The notes under the pieces are model-generated. The model was not told the DNA's origin and searched no databases. It worked only from the letters and a program-made list of their open reading frames with translations. The position numbers and the translations under genes were made by a program. A stretch of 64,000 bases of DNA from an uncultured Oscillospiraceae bacterium (lineage in GTDB: Bacteria; Bacillota; Clostridia; Oscillospirales; Oscillospiraceae): contig CAKUAS010000003.1 of the NCBI GenBank assembly GCA_934636655.1, positions 94,206 to 158,205 of the forward strand. Direction: 5' to 3'. Below are positions 33,869-41,950 of the stretch, piece by piece (the first letter of the stretch is position 1; each line of letters begins with the position of its first letter).

Positions 33869-35956
33869 ATGCTTGAACTGCTTTCACCCGCAGGCTCGCC
33901 GGAGGCGGTCGTCGCCGCCGTGCAGAACGGCGCGGATGCGGTCTATATGGGACTTGGGATATTCAACGCCCGCCGCGGCGCGAAAAACTTCAGTGACGAG
34001 GAGTTTGAAAAGGCGGTGAGATACTGCCGCATACGAGACTGCAAGGTCTATGTCACGATGAACACCCTCGTGGGCGATCGCGAGATGGAACAGGCCGCAG
34101 AGCTTGCCCGACGTGTGTCCAACCTAGGCGCGGACGCGATACTCGTGCAGGATCTCGGACTTTTGAGCGTTCTCAAAAAGGCGGTGCCGGATATTCCGCT
34201 GCACGCGAGCACGCAGATGAGCATCCACAACCTTGCCGGCGTTGAAGCCGCCGCAGAGATGGGGCTCACCCGCGCCGTCCTTGCGCGCGAGCTCAGCTTC
34301 GAGCAGATAAAGTTTATCACAAAGCACTCGCCGATAGAAACGGAGATCTTCGTTCACGGTGCGCTGTGCTTCTGCCATTCAGGCCAGTGCTACATGTCCT
34401 CGCTCATAGGCCGCCGCAGCGGAAACCGCGGCATGTGCGCCCAGCCCTGCCGCATGGAATACACCATGGGCGGCAGACTGGAGGACAGTCACCCCCTGTC
34501 GCTGAAGGATAACTGCCTTGTCGACCGACTGCGCGAGATCGAGGATGCGGGCGTTGCCTGCGTAAAGATCGAAGGCAGGATGAAGCGCCCGGAATACACG
34601 GGCATTGTCACCGGCATATATTCAAAGATCATAAAAGAGCGCCGCGAGCCGACGGCGGATGAAATGCAGACTCTTGCCGATGCGTTTTCACGCCAGGGAT
34701 TCACGCAGGGCTATTTTAACGGCGACAAGACTGATATGTTCGGTGTTAGAGCCGAGACGGACAGGACCGGCGAGAAGCTGTTTTCCGATGCGCGCAGAGA
34801 GTATATAGGCCGCGAGGAGCGCCGAGTTCCCGTCAAGTTTTACGCCGTCGTAAACGCCGGAGAGGCGGTCAAGGCCGCGGCGATAGATAATTACGGCAAC
34901 AAAGTTGTCGCTTTCGGCGCGGAGCCGCAGAAGGCTATACGCCAGGCGATAAACTCCGAGGTCCTGAGCGACAGGCTCGGCAAAACGGGCGGCACGCCGT
35001 ATTACTGCGTTGATGCGCAGAGCAGGGTGCAGAACGGCCTGTATCTGTCCGCGTCCGAGATAAACGAATTAAGGCGCAAGCTTGTTACTGCGCTCAACGA
35101 CAGGCGCGCGGCACCGCCCTCCCGCCGCAGCCTGCCCATGCCGCAGCTGCCTGTCGGGCAGGGTGCGGTCACAGATCCCGTCATGATCTATCAGGTGCGC
35201 ACGGCAGAGCAGCTCACAGAGGAACTTGCCGATACAAAACCCGACTATATCTACATTCCCGTCAAGGTAATGTATGATAACTTTGACCTTGTGCGTGTAT
35301 TCAAAGAGCGCGGAGCCGTGCCTGTGGCCGTCCTGCCGCGCGTCGTGACCGACAGTGAGACAAAGCAGGTGTTCACCATGCTCAGAAGCCTGTTTGACCT
35401 CGGCATAAACGAAGCGCTCGTCGGGAATCTGGGGCATATAAAGCTTGCCCGCAAGGCAGGAATGAAAACACGCGCCGACTTCGGTATGAACGTGTTTAAC
35501 TCATACTCAATGGATATGATACAGAAGATGGGCTTTTTATCCGCGACGGCATCGTTCGAGCTGCGCCTTGCGCAGGTGCGCGATATGTCAAAGTGCGTGC
35601 CGACGGAGCTCATCGCCTACGGCAGATTGCCGCTTATGGTGTCCGACCAGTGCGTCATAAGCCATAGCCTTGGCTCATGCAGCTGCCAGAGCCCGGCTCA
35701 GCTTTCCGACCGCATGGGCTCGACCTTCCCCGTAGTGCGTGAGTTCGATCACCGCAATGTGATCTATAATTCCCGAAAGCTGTTCATGGCCGACAAAAAC
35801 GATGAATTATGCGGTGTGGGGCTTTGGGGCATAAGACTGATGTTCACCACCGAGGGCGCACGCGAGTGCGTTCAGGTGGCAAAGAGATATAAAGGCGAGG
35901 GTGATTATCAGCCTAACGATCTGACCCGAGGCCTTTACTACAGAGGAGTTGACTGA
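33869..35956 (+). CDS. U32-family protein (RlhA/TrhP-type hydroxylation factor or collagenase-like)
   Basis: A 695-residue protein. It starts MLELLSPAGSPEAVVAAVQN, a TIM-barrel opening shared by all U32 members, and carries the family stretch with conserved cysteines HGALCFCHSGQCYMSS and RSGNRGMCAQPCRMEY. Later cysteines (SCSCQSP) complete a probable iron-sulfur site. Several U32 proteins are now known to act in tRNA or rRNA hydroxylation (TrhP, RlhA) rather than as peptidases, and the long form here fits RlhA best. The assignment between these is uncertain. SD AGAGGT fixes the start. Two bases separate it from maf. Confidence 0.85.
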   Translation: MLELLSPAGSPEAVVAAVQNGADAVYMGLGIFNARRGAKNFSDEEFEKAVRYCRIRDCKVYVTMNTLVGDREMEQAAELARRVSNLGADAILVQDLGLLSVLKKAVPDIPLHASTQMSIHNLAGVEAAAEMGLTRAVLARELSFEQIKFITKHSPIETEIFVHGALCFCHSGQCYMSSLIGRRSGNRGMCAQPCRMEYTMGGRLEDSHPLSLKDNCLVDRLREIEDAGVACVKIEGRMKRPEYTGIVTGIYSKIIKERREPTADEMQTLADAFSRQGFTQGYFNGDKTDMFGVRAETDRTGEKLFSDARREYIGREERRVPVKFYAVVNAGEAVKAAAIDNYGNKVVAFGAEPQKAIRQAINSEVLSDRLGKTGGTPYYCVDAQSRVQNGLYLSASEINELRRKLVTALNDRRAAPPSRRSLPMPQLPVGQGAVTDPVMIYQVRTAEQLTEELADTKPDYIYIPVKVMYDNFDLVRVFKERGAVPVAVLPRVVTDSETKQVFTMLRSLFDLGINEALVGNLGHIKLARKAGMKTRADFGMNVFNSYSMDMIQKMGFLSATASFELRLAQVRDMSKCVPTELIAYGRLPLMVSDQCVISHSLGSCSCQSPAQLSDRMGSTFPVVREFDHRNVIYNSRKLFMADKNDELCGVGLWGIRLMFTTEGARECVQVAKRYKGEGDYQPNDLTRGLYYRGVD

Positions 35957-35957
35957 T

Positions 35958-36524
35958 ATGGATATAGTTCTGGCTTCCGGCTCACCGAGACGCAAGGAGC
36001 TGTTGGAGACGCTGGGACTTGAGTTTTACGTTGTTCCGGCAAAGGGCGAGGAGTTAGCGCCCGAGGGCGCCGGTCCTGCCGAGACGGTCATGGCGCTGTC
36101 AAAAGCCAAGGCCGGAGAGGTGGCCAAAAGCTATCCCGCGTCGCTGGTGATAGCTGCCGATACCATCGTATGGGCAGAGGGCAGGATCCTCGGAAAACCC
36201 AAAAGCGAGGATGAGGCAAAGGCGATGCTGCACATGCTCTCGGATAATACGCACGAGGTGTATACGGGCGTTGCGCTCATGCTCGGCGATAAAGAAGCGG
36301 TCAGCGCGGAGTGCACGAAGGTGTTCTTCCGCAGACTGGATGATACCGAGATAGACAGATACGTCGCCACCGGCGAGCCTATGGACAAGGCCGGAGCTTA
36401 CGGCATCCAGGGCAGAGCCGCCCTCATGGTAAAGCGGCTCGAGGGCGATTATTTCAACGTCATGGGTCTGCCGCTGTGCAGACTTGGCCAAATGCTCGAA
36501 GAGATCGGGGTGTATCTTTTTTGA
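35958..36524 (+). CDS. maf: Maf-family nucleoside triphosphate pyrophosphatase
   Basis: A 188-residue cytosolic Maf/YhdE-type enzyme that hydrolyses non-canonical or dTTP/UTP nucleotides. Family marks are the N-terminal VLASGSPRRKELL, the catalytic IAADTIVW and LGKPKSEDEA, and the late GEPMDKAGAYGIQGRA. The ATG at 35958 follows GAGGAG; an earlier non-ATG codon at 35949 is not needed. It precedes mreC directly with a stop/start overlap, the classical maf-mre arrangement. Confidence 0.93.
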   Translation: MDIVLASGSPRRKELLETLGLEFYVVPAKGEELAPEGAGPAETVMALSKAKAGEVAKSYPASLVIAADTIVWAEGRILGKPKSEDEAKAMLHMLSDNTHEVYTGVALMLGDKEAVSAECTKVFFRRLDDTEIDRYVATGEPMDKAGAYGIQGRAALMVKRLEGDYFNVMGLPLCRLGQMLEEIGVYLF

Positions 36525-37369
36525 ACGTAAAAAACTATCTTAAGAAAAACGGTATAAAGCTCGGAGTCATAGTGCTCGTAATTGCGCTTGTCGCCGGTGC
36601 GGCTTCTTATCTCCTCAAGGGCAATGCCGGAGTGATACAAAATGTGTCCGGCACGGTGAAGGCTCCTGTGCAGCGCATGGTCAGCTCCGTTGCAGAGTGG
36701 CTCGAGGGCATATACGGATATCTTTACGAATACGATCAGCTCGTCGCGGAAAACGAACGTCTGCGCGCGGAACTCACCGAGGCACAGGAGGAGGCGCGAA
36801 ACGGCGCCGCCGCCATTGAGGAAAACGAGCGCTTCCGTCAGCTGTTGGACTTTAAGGAAAAGCACAGTGATATGACGCTCGAATCTGCCAAGGTCGTCGC
36901 GTGGACGACATCAAACTGGGCCAGCTCGTTTACTATAAGCAAAGGCACAAACGCGGATATCGCCGTCGGCGACTGTGTTATAACCGAGTACGGCGTTATG
37001 GTAGGACAGGTCACAGAGGTCGGCTCGACCTGGGCGACGGTCTCGACGGTCATTGACCTTAACACCAATATCGGCGCTCTTGTATCCGAAAACGGTGCGT
37101 CCGGCCTTCTTGTCGGCGACTTTGCCATGATGCAGGAGGGCTGCGTGAAGCTCAGCTACCTTGCCGACGGGGCTCAGGTGTTCTCGGGCGACACGGTCAT
37201 GACCTCGGGCTCGGGCGGTGCATTCCCGCAGGGACTCATTGTCGGAACGATAAGCTCGGTAAAAACCGAGGCCGGCGGCCAGATAGAGTACGGCGAGGTC
37301 AAGCCCGGCTGCGACCTTAATGCACTCGTTCAGGTTTTCGTAGTAAAAGATTTTGAAGTGGTGGAATAA
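36521..37369 (+). CDS. mreC: Rod shape-determining protein MreC
   Basis: A 282-residue bitopic membrane protein that scaffolds the elongasome. A short cytoplasmic N-terminus is followed by a membrane segment (about 12-32), a coiled coil (ENERLRAELTEAQEEARNGA) and the beta-rich MreC domain (GDCVITEYGVMVGQVTEVGS; DTVMTSGSGGAFPQGLIVG). The start is a TTG overlapping the maf stop (TTGA), with GGGGTG as SD. Part of maf-mreC-mreD-PBP2; no mreB is present in this operon. Confidence 0.9.
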   Translation: MNVKNYLKKNGIKLGVIVLVIALVAGAASYLLKGNAGVIQNVSGTVKAPVQRMVSSVAEWLEGIYGYLYEYDQLVAENERLRAELTEAQEEARNGAAAIEENERFRQLLDFKEKHSDMTLESAKVVAWTTSNWASSFTISKGTNADIAVGDCVITEYGVMVGQVTEVGSTWATVSTVIDLNTNIGALVSENGASGLLVGDFAMMQEGCVKLSYLADGAQVFSGDTVMTSGSGGAFPQGLIVGTISSVKTEAGGQIEYGEVKPGCDLNALVQVFVVKDFEVVE

Positions 37370-37894
37370 TTGCTTAACAGACTTATTCAGGCTCTTGAAT
37401 GGAAAAAGGTCCGCATGGTTCTTCAGTACGCGGTCTATATGCTGCTTGTGATGCTGCTGCAAAGCGTGCTGTTTTCAAGGATCAGCATTTTCGGCGCGAA
37501 GGGTTTTATCATCCCTGCCGCGGCGGTGGCTGCCGGAATATATCTCGGCGGCGTGCGCGGCGCGGTGTTCGGCATATTTCTCGGCCTGTTTACGGACATG
37601 GCCTTTTCAGAGACGACGGTGTTGTTCACGATACTGTTTCCGATCATCGGTTTCGGCGCCGGCTTTGCCTCGGAGTTTTATATCAACAAGAGCTTTTTCG
37701 CGTTTATGATATTCAGCACGGCGGCGATACTTTTGTGCAGCGCGGTTCAGCTCGTCCATGCGCTCCTTGGCGGAGGAACGGAACTCCTGCCCGGAATTCT
37801 GACGGCGCTTTTGCAGACGGTGCTGTCCATCCTGCCGGTCATGCTGCTGTATCTGCCGTTTAAAGAGGGCGGCATAATGAATCACCCCTACTGA
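37370..37894 (+). CDS. mreD: Rod shape-determining protein MreD
   Basis: A 174-residue polytopic membrane protein with about five membrane segments and the MreD-like GIYLGGVRGAVFGIFLGLFTD stretch near the middle. It starts with TTG immediately after the mreC stop; an ATG 15 codons further in is an alternative. Located between MreC and the transpeptidase it works with. Confidence 0.87.
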   Translation: MLNRLIQALEWKKVRMVLQYAVYMLLVMLLQSVLFSRISIFGAKGFIIPAAAVAAGIYLGGVRGAVFGIFLGLFTDMAFSETTVLFTILFPIIGFGAGFASEFYINKSFFAFMIFSTAAILLCSAVQLVHALLGGGTELLPGILTALLQTVLSILPVMLLYLPFKEGGIMNHPY

Positions 37895-37907
37895 TCGAGG
37901 ATTTTAG

Positions 37908-39995
37908 ATGAACATTATCAAGAAAGAAAGACTTATAGCGCTTGCGGCCGTGTTCGCGGTACTTCTTACGGTGTATTTTGTCGCACTGTACAAGCTTCAG
38001 ATAATCGAGGGCGAGAAGTATTACGAGGAAAGCCGCAATAACATGGTGACGACCAGCACGGTCACCGCCGCGAGGGGAAATATCCTCGACCGCTATGGCA
38101 GAGTGCTCGTCACCAATAAATCGTGCTATGACCTGACTATAAACACCGACGAGCTTTTCCCGTCGGACAACAGCGTCGATTCAAATGCGGTTATCTTAAA
38201 GCTCGTAAACATGATCCGCGATTACGGCGATGAATATATCGATGATCTGCCGATAACGAGTAGTCCGCCGTTTGAATTCGAAAATGTCAGCGAGCAGGAT
38301 CAGGCGCGCCTTGACGCTTATATGAAGCAGAATGAGGTCCCCGAAAATGCAAGCGCTGTCGAGATACTTTCAAGCATGCGTTCGCGCTATAAGATAGACA
38401 GCAACTACACTGCCGAAGAGGCGAGGATCATCGCCGGCGTTCGATATTCGGTAAACGTTCGTTATCTCATAAATACCTCCGACTATGTTTTTGTCAAAGA
38501 CGCGGACATGAAGCTCATCGCGACCCTGCGCGAGAATAATATCGAAGGTATAAATATAAAAGAATCCTATGTCCGTGAGTATTCCACCTCGGCTGCGGCC
38601 CATATCCTCGGATACACCGGCGCAATGAGCGACAGCGACTATGCGAAATATGCCGATCAGGGCTACTCCGCTGATGCTTCCGTCGGTAAGGACGGCGCGG
38701 AGCTTGCCTTTGAAAAATATCTGCACGGAACGAACGGAACGGTTCGGACGACCTCGTCCTCGGACGGCACGGTCATAAGCAAGGAATACACCAAGGAGCC
38801 GGAGCCGGGCAACAATGTTTATCTCACGATAGACCTTGCCCTGCAGGAGGCCGCAGAGCTCGCGCTTGAAAACGGCGTGAACTCCATTCAGGCAAAGCTC
38901 GACGCGAAAAAAGAGCAGCAGATAGCAAGCGGAACGTATACGGAAAAGAAGGATCAGATAGACGGTGCGGCGGTAGTCGTTGTAAACGTAAAAACAGGCG
39001 AGCCGCTTGCCATAGCAAACTGGCCGACCTACGATCCGGCGGAGCTGCTTGAAAAGTACAACGAGATACTTGAAGCGCCGAACACTCCACTTTATAACCG
39101 TGCGCTGCTCGGCATCTATGCTCCGGGTTCTACGTTCAAGCCCTGTACGGCCATTGCCGCGCTCACGGAGGGAGTCATAAGCACCGGAACGACAGTCGAA
39201 TGTACGGGCCGGTACACGCGTTACGCGCAGTACGGCTACGCGCCCTACTGTTGGATCTATACGCAGAACAATCAGAAACTCACGCACGGCTATCTGAATG
39301 TTACCGGAGCCATCCAGAACTCCTGCAACATATTCTTCTACTCCGCGGGACATGATCTCGGTATCGACAAGATGGATAAGTACGCGGCTCTGTTCGGCCT
39401 CGGCGAGAGCACCGGGATCGAGCTGCCCGAGTCCACCGGCAATATGGCAAATCCCCAGAACCATGAGGAAATGACCGGAGAAACATGGGCAATAGGCCAG
39501 ACGATGCAGGCCGCTATCGGCCAGTCCGACAGCCTGTTTACTCCGCTTCAGTTGGCCGAGTACTGCGCAGCGGTAGCAAACGGCGGCGAGCGTCACAGTG
39601 CATCGATCCTTAAGTCCGTGCGCAGCTACAGCTACGGCGAGAATGTCTATGAGCGCGAGAACGAAGTCCTCAGTAAGGTGGAGACGGCACAGTATAACTG
39701 GGATGCGGTGCATGAGGGAATGCGCCTTGTCGGCCAGTCCAGCCTGTCCGGCTACACGATGACGAGCGTTGCGGCAAAGACCGGCACGGCCCAGAAGGGT
39801 GAAACAGTCGCAAACGACGGTATTTTCATCTGCTATGCACCGTTTGATGATCCCGAGATCGCAATGGCCATCGTTGTCCAAAAGGGCGGCGCGGGTGCAA
39901 ACTGTGCGGGCATTGCCAAGGAGATACTCGAGGCTTACTTCAGCCTCAAATCTGCCACCGATGTCACCGATGTCGAAGGCACGCTGCTTCAGTGA
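37908..39995 (+). CDS. mrdA: Penicillin-binding protein 2, elongation-specific transpeptidase
   Basis: A 695-residue class B PBP that cross-links side-wall peptidoglycan. An N-terminal membrane anchor (about 9-30) is followed by the PBP dimerisation domain (ARGNILDRYGRVLV, then GYTGAMSD) and the transpeptidase domain. The active-site triad motifs are STFK (in APGSTFKPC), SCN (in QNSCNIFF) and KTGTAQ. It is the last cell-wall gene of the maf-mre operon. Confidence 0.93.
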   Translation: MNIIKKERLIALAAVFAVLLTVYFVALYKLQIIEGEKYYEESRNNMVTTSTVTAARGNILDRYGRVLVTNKSCYDLTINTDELFPSDNSVDSNAVILKLVNMIRDYGDEYIDDLPITSSPPFEFENVSEQDQARLDAYMKQNEVPENASAVEILSSMRSRYKIDSNYTAEEARIIAGVRYSVNVRYLINTSDYVFVKDADMKLIATLRENNIEGINIKESYVREYSTSAAAHILGYTGAMSDSDYAKYADQGYSADASVGKDGAELAFEKYLHGTNGTVRTTSSSDGTVISKEYTKEPEPGNNVYLTIDLALQEAAELALENGVNSIQAKLDAKKEQQIASGTYTEKKDQIDGAAVVVVNVKTGEPLAIANWPTYDPAELLEKYNEILEAPNTPLYNRALLGIYAPGSTFKPCTAIAALTEGVISTGTTVECTGRYTRYAQYGYAPYCWIYTQNNQKLTHGYLNVTGAIQNSCNIFFYSAGHDLGIDKMDKYAALFGLGESTGIELPESTGNMANPQNHEEMTGETWAIGQTMQAAIGQSDSLFTPLQLAEYCAAVANGGERHSASILKSVRSYSYGENVYERENEVLSKVETAQYNWDAVHEGMRLVGQSSLSGYTMTSVAAKTGTAQKGETVANDGIFICYAPFDDPEIAMAIVVQKGGAGANCAGIAKEILEAYFSLKSATDVTDVEGTLLQ

Positions 39996-40025
39996 TAAAA
40001 ATGCGCGCTTTTTGTCAAAAAAGCG

Positions 40026-40054
40026 TTGAAAGAAGCCGAAGCATTGTATATAAT
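40026..40054 (+). promoter_or_regulatory. Sigma-A promoter for the methylglyoxal-synthase-like gene
   Basis: TTGAAA, 17 bases, perfect TATAAT, about 38 bases before the start codon. Confidence 0.7.
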
Positions 40055-40092
40055 ATAACAGGAAATTTCGCAAACAGAATCGAGGGAAGCTT

Positions 40093-40497
40093 ATGAATAT
40101 TGCACTTATGGCACACGACAGAAAGAAGGAACTGATGGTTCAGTTCTGTATAGCTTACTGTGGTATTCTGGCCGAACATTCAGTCTGCGCAACGAACACG
40201 ACGGGCAAGCTCGTGTCCGAAGCGACGGGCCTTCCCGTAACGCTTTACCTGCATGCCGACCAGGGCGGCGCTCAGCAGATAGGTGCGAGGATTGCTTATA
40301 ACGAGATAGACCTTGTGCTGTTTTTCTGCGATCCGACCAACCCCGGCGGCTTTGACGATATAAATAAGATCGAACGCCTGTGCGACCAGTATCAGATACC
40401 CTTTGCGACCAATGCCGCGACGGCGGAGGTGCTCGTTCAGGGTCTGCGCCGCGGCGATCTTGACTGGAGAAATATCGTTAACCCCAAGCGCAGATGA
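40093..40497 (+). CDS. Methylglyoxal synthase homologue with altered active site
   Basis: A 134-residue protein of the MGS-like fold. Recognisable family parts are the start IALMAHDRKK, GGAQQIGARIAYNEIDLVLF, FFCDPTN and IPFATNAATAEVL. Methylglyoxal synthase converts dihydroxyacetone phosphate to methylglyoxal and phosphate. Here the catalytic base (Asp71 of the E. coli enzyme, in GGDQQ) is alanine (Ala60, GGAQQ), the active-site histidine (His98) is replaced in GGFDDI, and the phosphate loop ATGTTG reads ATNTTG. Catalysis by the known mechanism is therefore doubtful, and the protein may be a binding or regulatory relative. It has its own promoter. Confidence 0.8.
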   Translation: MNIALMAHDRKKELMVQFCIAYCGILAEHSVCATNTTGKLVSEATGLPVTLYLHADQGGAQQIGARIAYNEIDLVLFFCDPTNPGGFDDINKIERLCDQYQIPFATNAATAEVLVQGLRRGDLDWRNIVNPKRR

Positions 40498-40521
40498 TTT
40501 GTGCAGCAAAAAATGAAACTG

Positions 40522-40556
40522 AAATGCTGTTATCGCTTTTTGTGATAGCAGCATTT
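40522..40556 (+). terminator. Hairpin between the MGS-like gene and hisS
   Basis: AAATGCTGTTATC, loop GCTTTTTGT, GATAGCAGCATTT with one G-T pair. There is a weak T-run; partial termination or RNA processing is possible before hisS. Confidence 0.5.
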
Positions 40557-40581
40557 AGTAATTGAAAGGAACAAGCATAGT

Positions 40582-41937
40582 ATGGCAAAAGTTGCACCGA
40601 GAACACTGTCGGGCTTCATGGAGCTGCTTCCGGCAGACCAGATAAAAATGGAGAAAATGATGGAAACGCTCAGGAAGAGCTATTCCGTTTACGGCTTTGC
40701 CCCGCTGGATACGCCGATCATCGAGTCGGCGGAGGTGCTGCTTGCAAAGGGCGGCGGCGAGACCGAAAAGCAGATATACAGATTCAATAAGGGAGACAGC
40801 GACCTTGCGCTGCGCTTTGACCTGACCGTTCCTTTGGCTAAATTTGTTGCGGCGAACTACGGCAGTCTCACTTTTCCGTTCCGACGCTATCAGATCGGCA
40901 AGGTCTACCGCGGAGAGAGAGCCCAACGCGGACGCTTCCGCGAGTTTTATCAGGCCGATATAGACATAATCGGCGACGGTAAGCTCGACATTATAAACGA
41001 GGCGGAGATACCGGCGATAATCTATCGCACGTTCACGGCCCTCGGCCTCAAGGGCTTCAAGATAAAGGTCAATAACCGCAAGCTCTTAAACGGCTTTTAC
41101 AGTCTGGCCGGCATGAGCGAAAAGGCCGGAGATATCATGCGCACTGTCGATAAGCTCGATAAGATCGGCGCAAACAAGGTCCGTCAGCTGCTCATGGACG
41201 AACTGCACATGTTCTCGCACAAGGCAGACGATGTCATGGACTTTATGGCCATAAGCGGCACGAACGCCGAGGTCATCGCGGGACTTGAGCGCTATAAGGG
41301 CATGGATCCTCTGTTCGACGAGGGGCTTGAGGAGCTCAAGACCGTGACGAGATACCTTGCATCTTTCGGCGTGCCGGAGGAGAATTTCGCTATTGACCTT
41401 TCCATCGCGCGCGGCCTTGATTATTATACAGGCACGGTTTATGAGACCGAAATGACCGCCCACCCGGAGATCGGTTCGATATGCTCCGGCGGCAGATATG
41501 ACGATCTTGCAGGCTATTACACGGATAAAAAACTGCCGGGCGTTGGTATTTCGATAGGCCTTACGCGTCTGTTCTATGTCCTCAACGAGCAGGGCATGCT
41601 CTCGGATGAGACCGTTTCCGCGCCTGCCGATGCGCTCGTTATCCCCATGAGCGAGGATCTCGGCTACGCTATAGCCGCGGCCACGGCTCTGCGCGACGCG
41701 GGCATAAGAACGCAACTTTACTGCGAGCAGAAAAAGTTCAAGGCGAAAATGAGCTATGCCGATAAGCTTGGAATTCCCTATGTGATCCTCATCGGCGAGG
41801 ACGAGATAGCCGAAAACGTCGTCGCCGTTAAGAATATGCAGAGCGGCTGTCAGGAGAAGCTCAGCTTTTCCGATGCCGCTGCGCTTATAAAGAAAGACAT
41901 GGATGAGCGCGCACTTGCCGCGGTCATCAAAGAATAA
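40582..41937 (+). CDS. hisS: Histidine--tRNA ligase
   Basis: A class II aminoacyl-tRNA synthetase of 451 residues. Motif 2 region is YQIGKVYRGERAQRGRFREF, the histidine-specific motif is RGLDYYTGTVYE, SGGRYDDL follows, and motif 3 is GVGISIGLTRL. A C-terminal anticodon-binding domain (from about 345) makes this the synthetase rather than the shorter HisZ regulator. Followed 13 bases later by aspS, the usual Bacillota pair. Confidence 0.94.
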   Translation: MAKVAPRTLSGFMELLPADQIKMEKMMETLRKSYSVYGFAPLDTPIIESAEVLLAKGGGETEKQIYRFNKGDSDLALRFDLTVPLAKFVAANYGSLTFPFRRYQIGKVYRGERAQRGRFREFYQADIDIIGDGKLDIINEAEIPAIIYRTFTALGLKGFKIKVNNRKLLNGFYSLAGMSEKAGDIMRTVDKLDKIGANKVRQLLMDELHMFSHKADDVMDFMAISGTNAEVIAGLERYKGMDPLFDEGLEELKTVTRYLASFGVPEENFAIDLSIARGLDYYTGTVYETEMTAHPEIGSICSGGRYDDLAGYYTDKKLPGVGISIGLTRLFYVLNEQGMLSDETVSAPADALVIPMSEDLGYAIAAATALRDAGIRTQLYCEQKKFKAKMSYADKLGIPYVILIGEDEIAENVVAVKNMQSGCQEKLSFSDAAALIKKDMDERALAAVIKE

Positions 41938-41950
41938 GGGAGGTTAAAAT

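Noticed and set aside
38370..40073. 567-codon minus-strand frame opposite PBP2
   Set aside because: PBP2 on the plus strand has complete catalytic motifs; the antisense frame is rich in Arg/Leu/Val as expected of a shadow.
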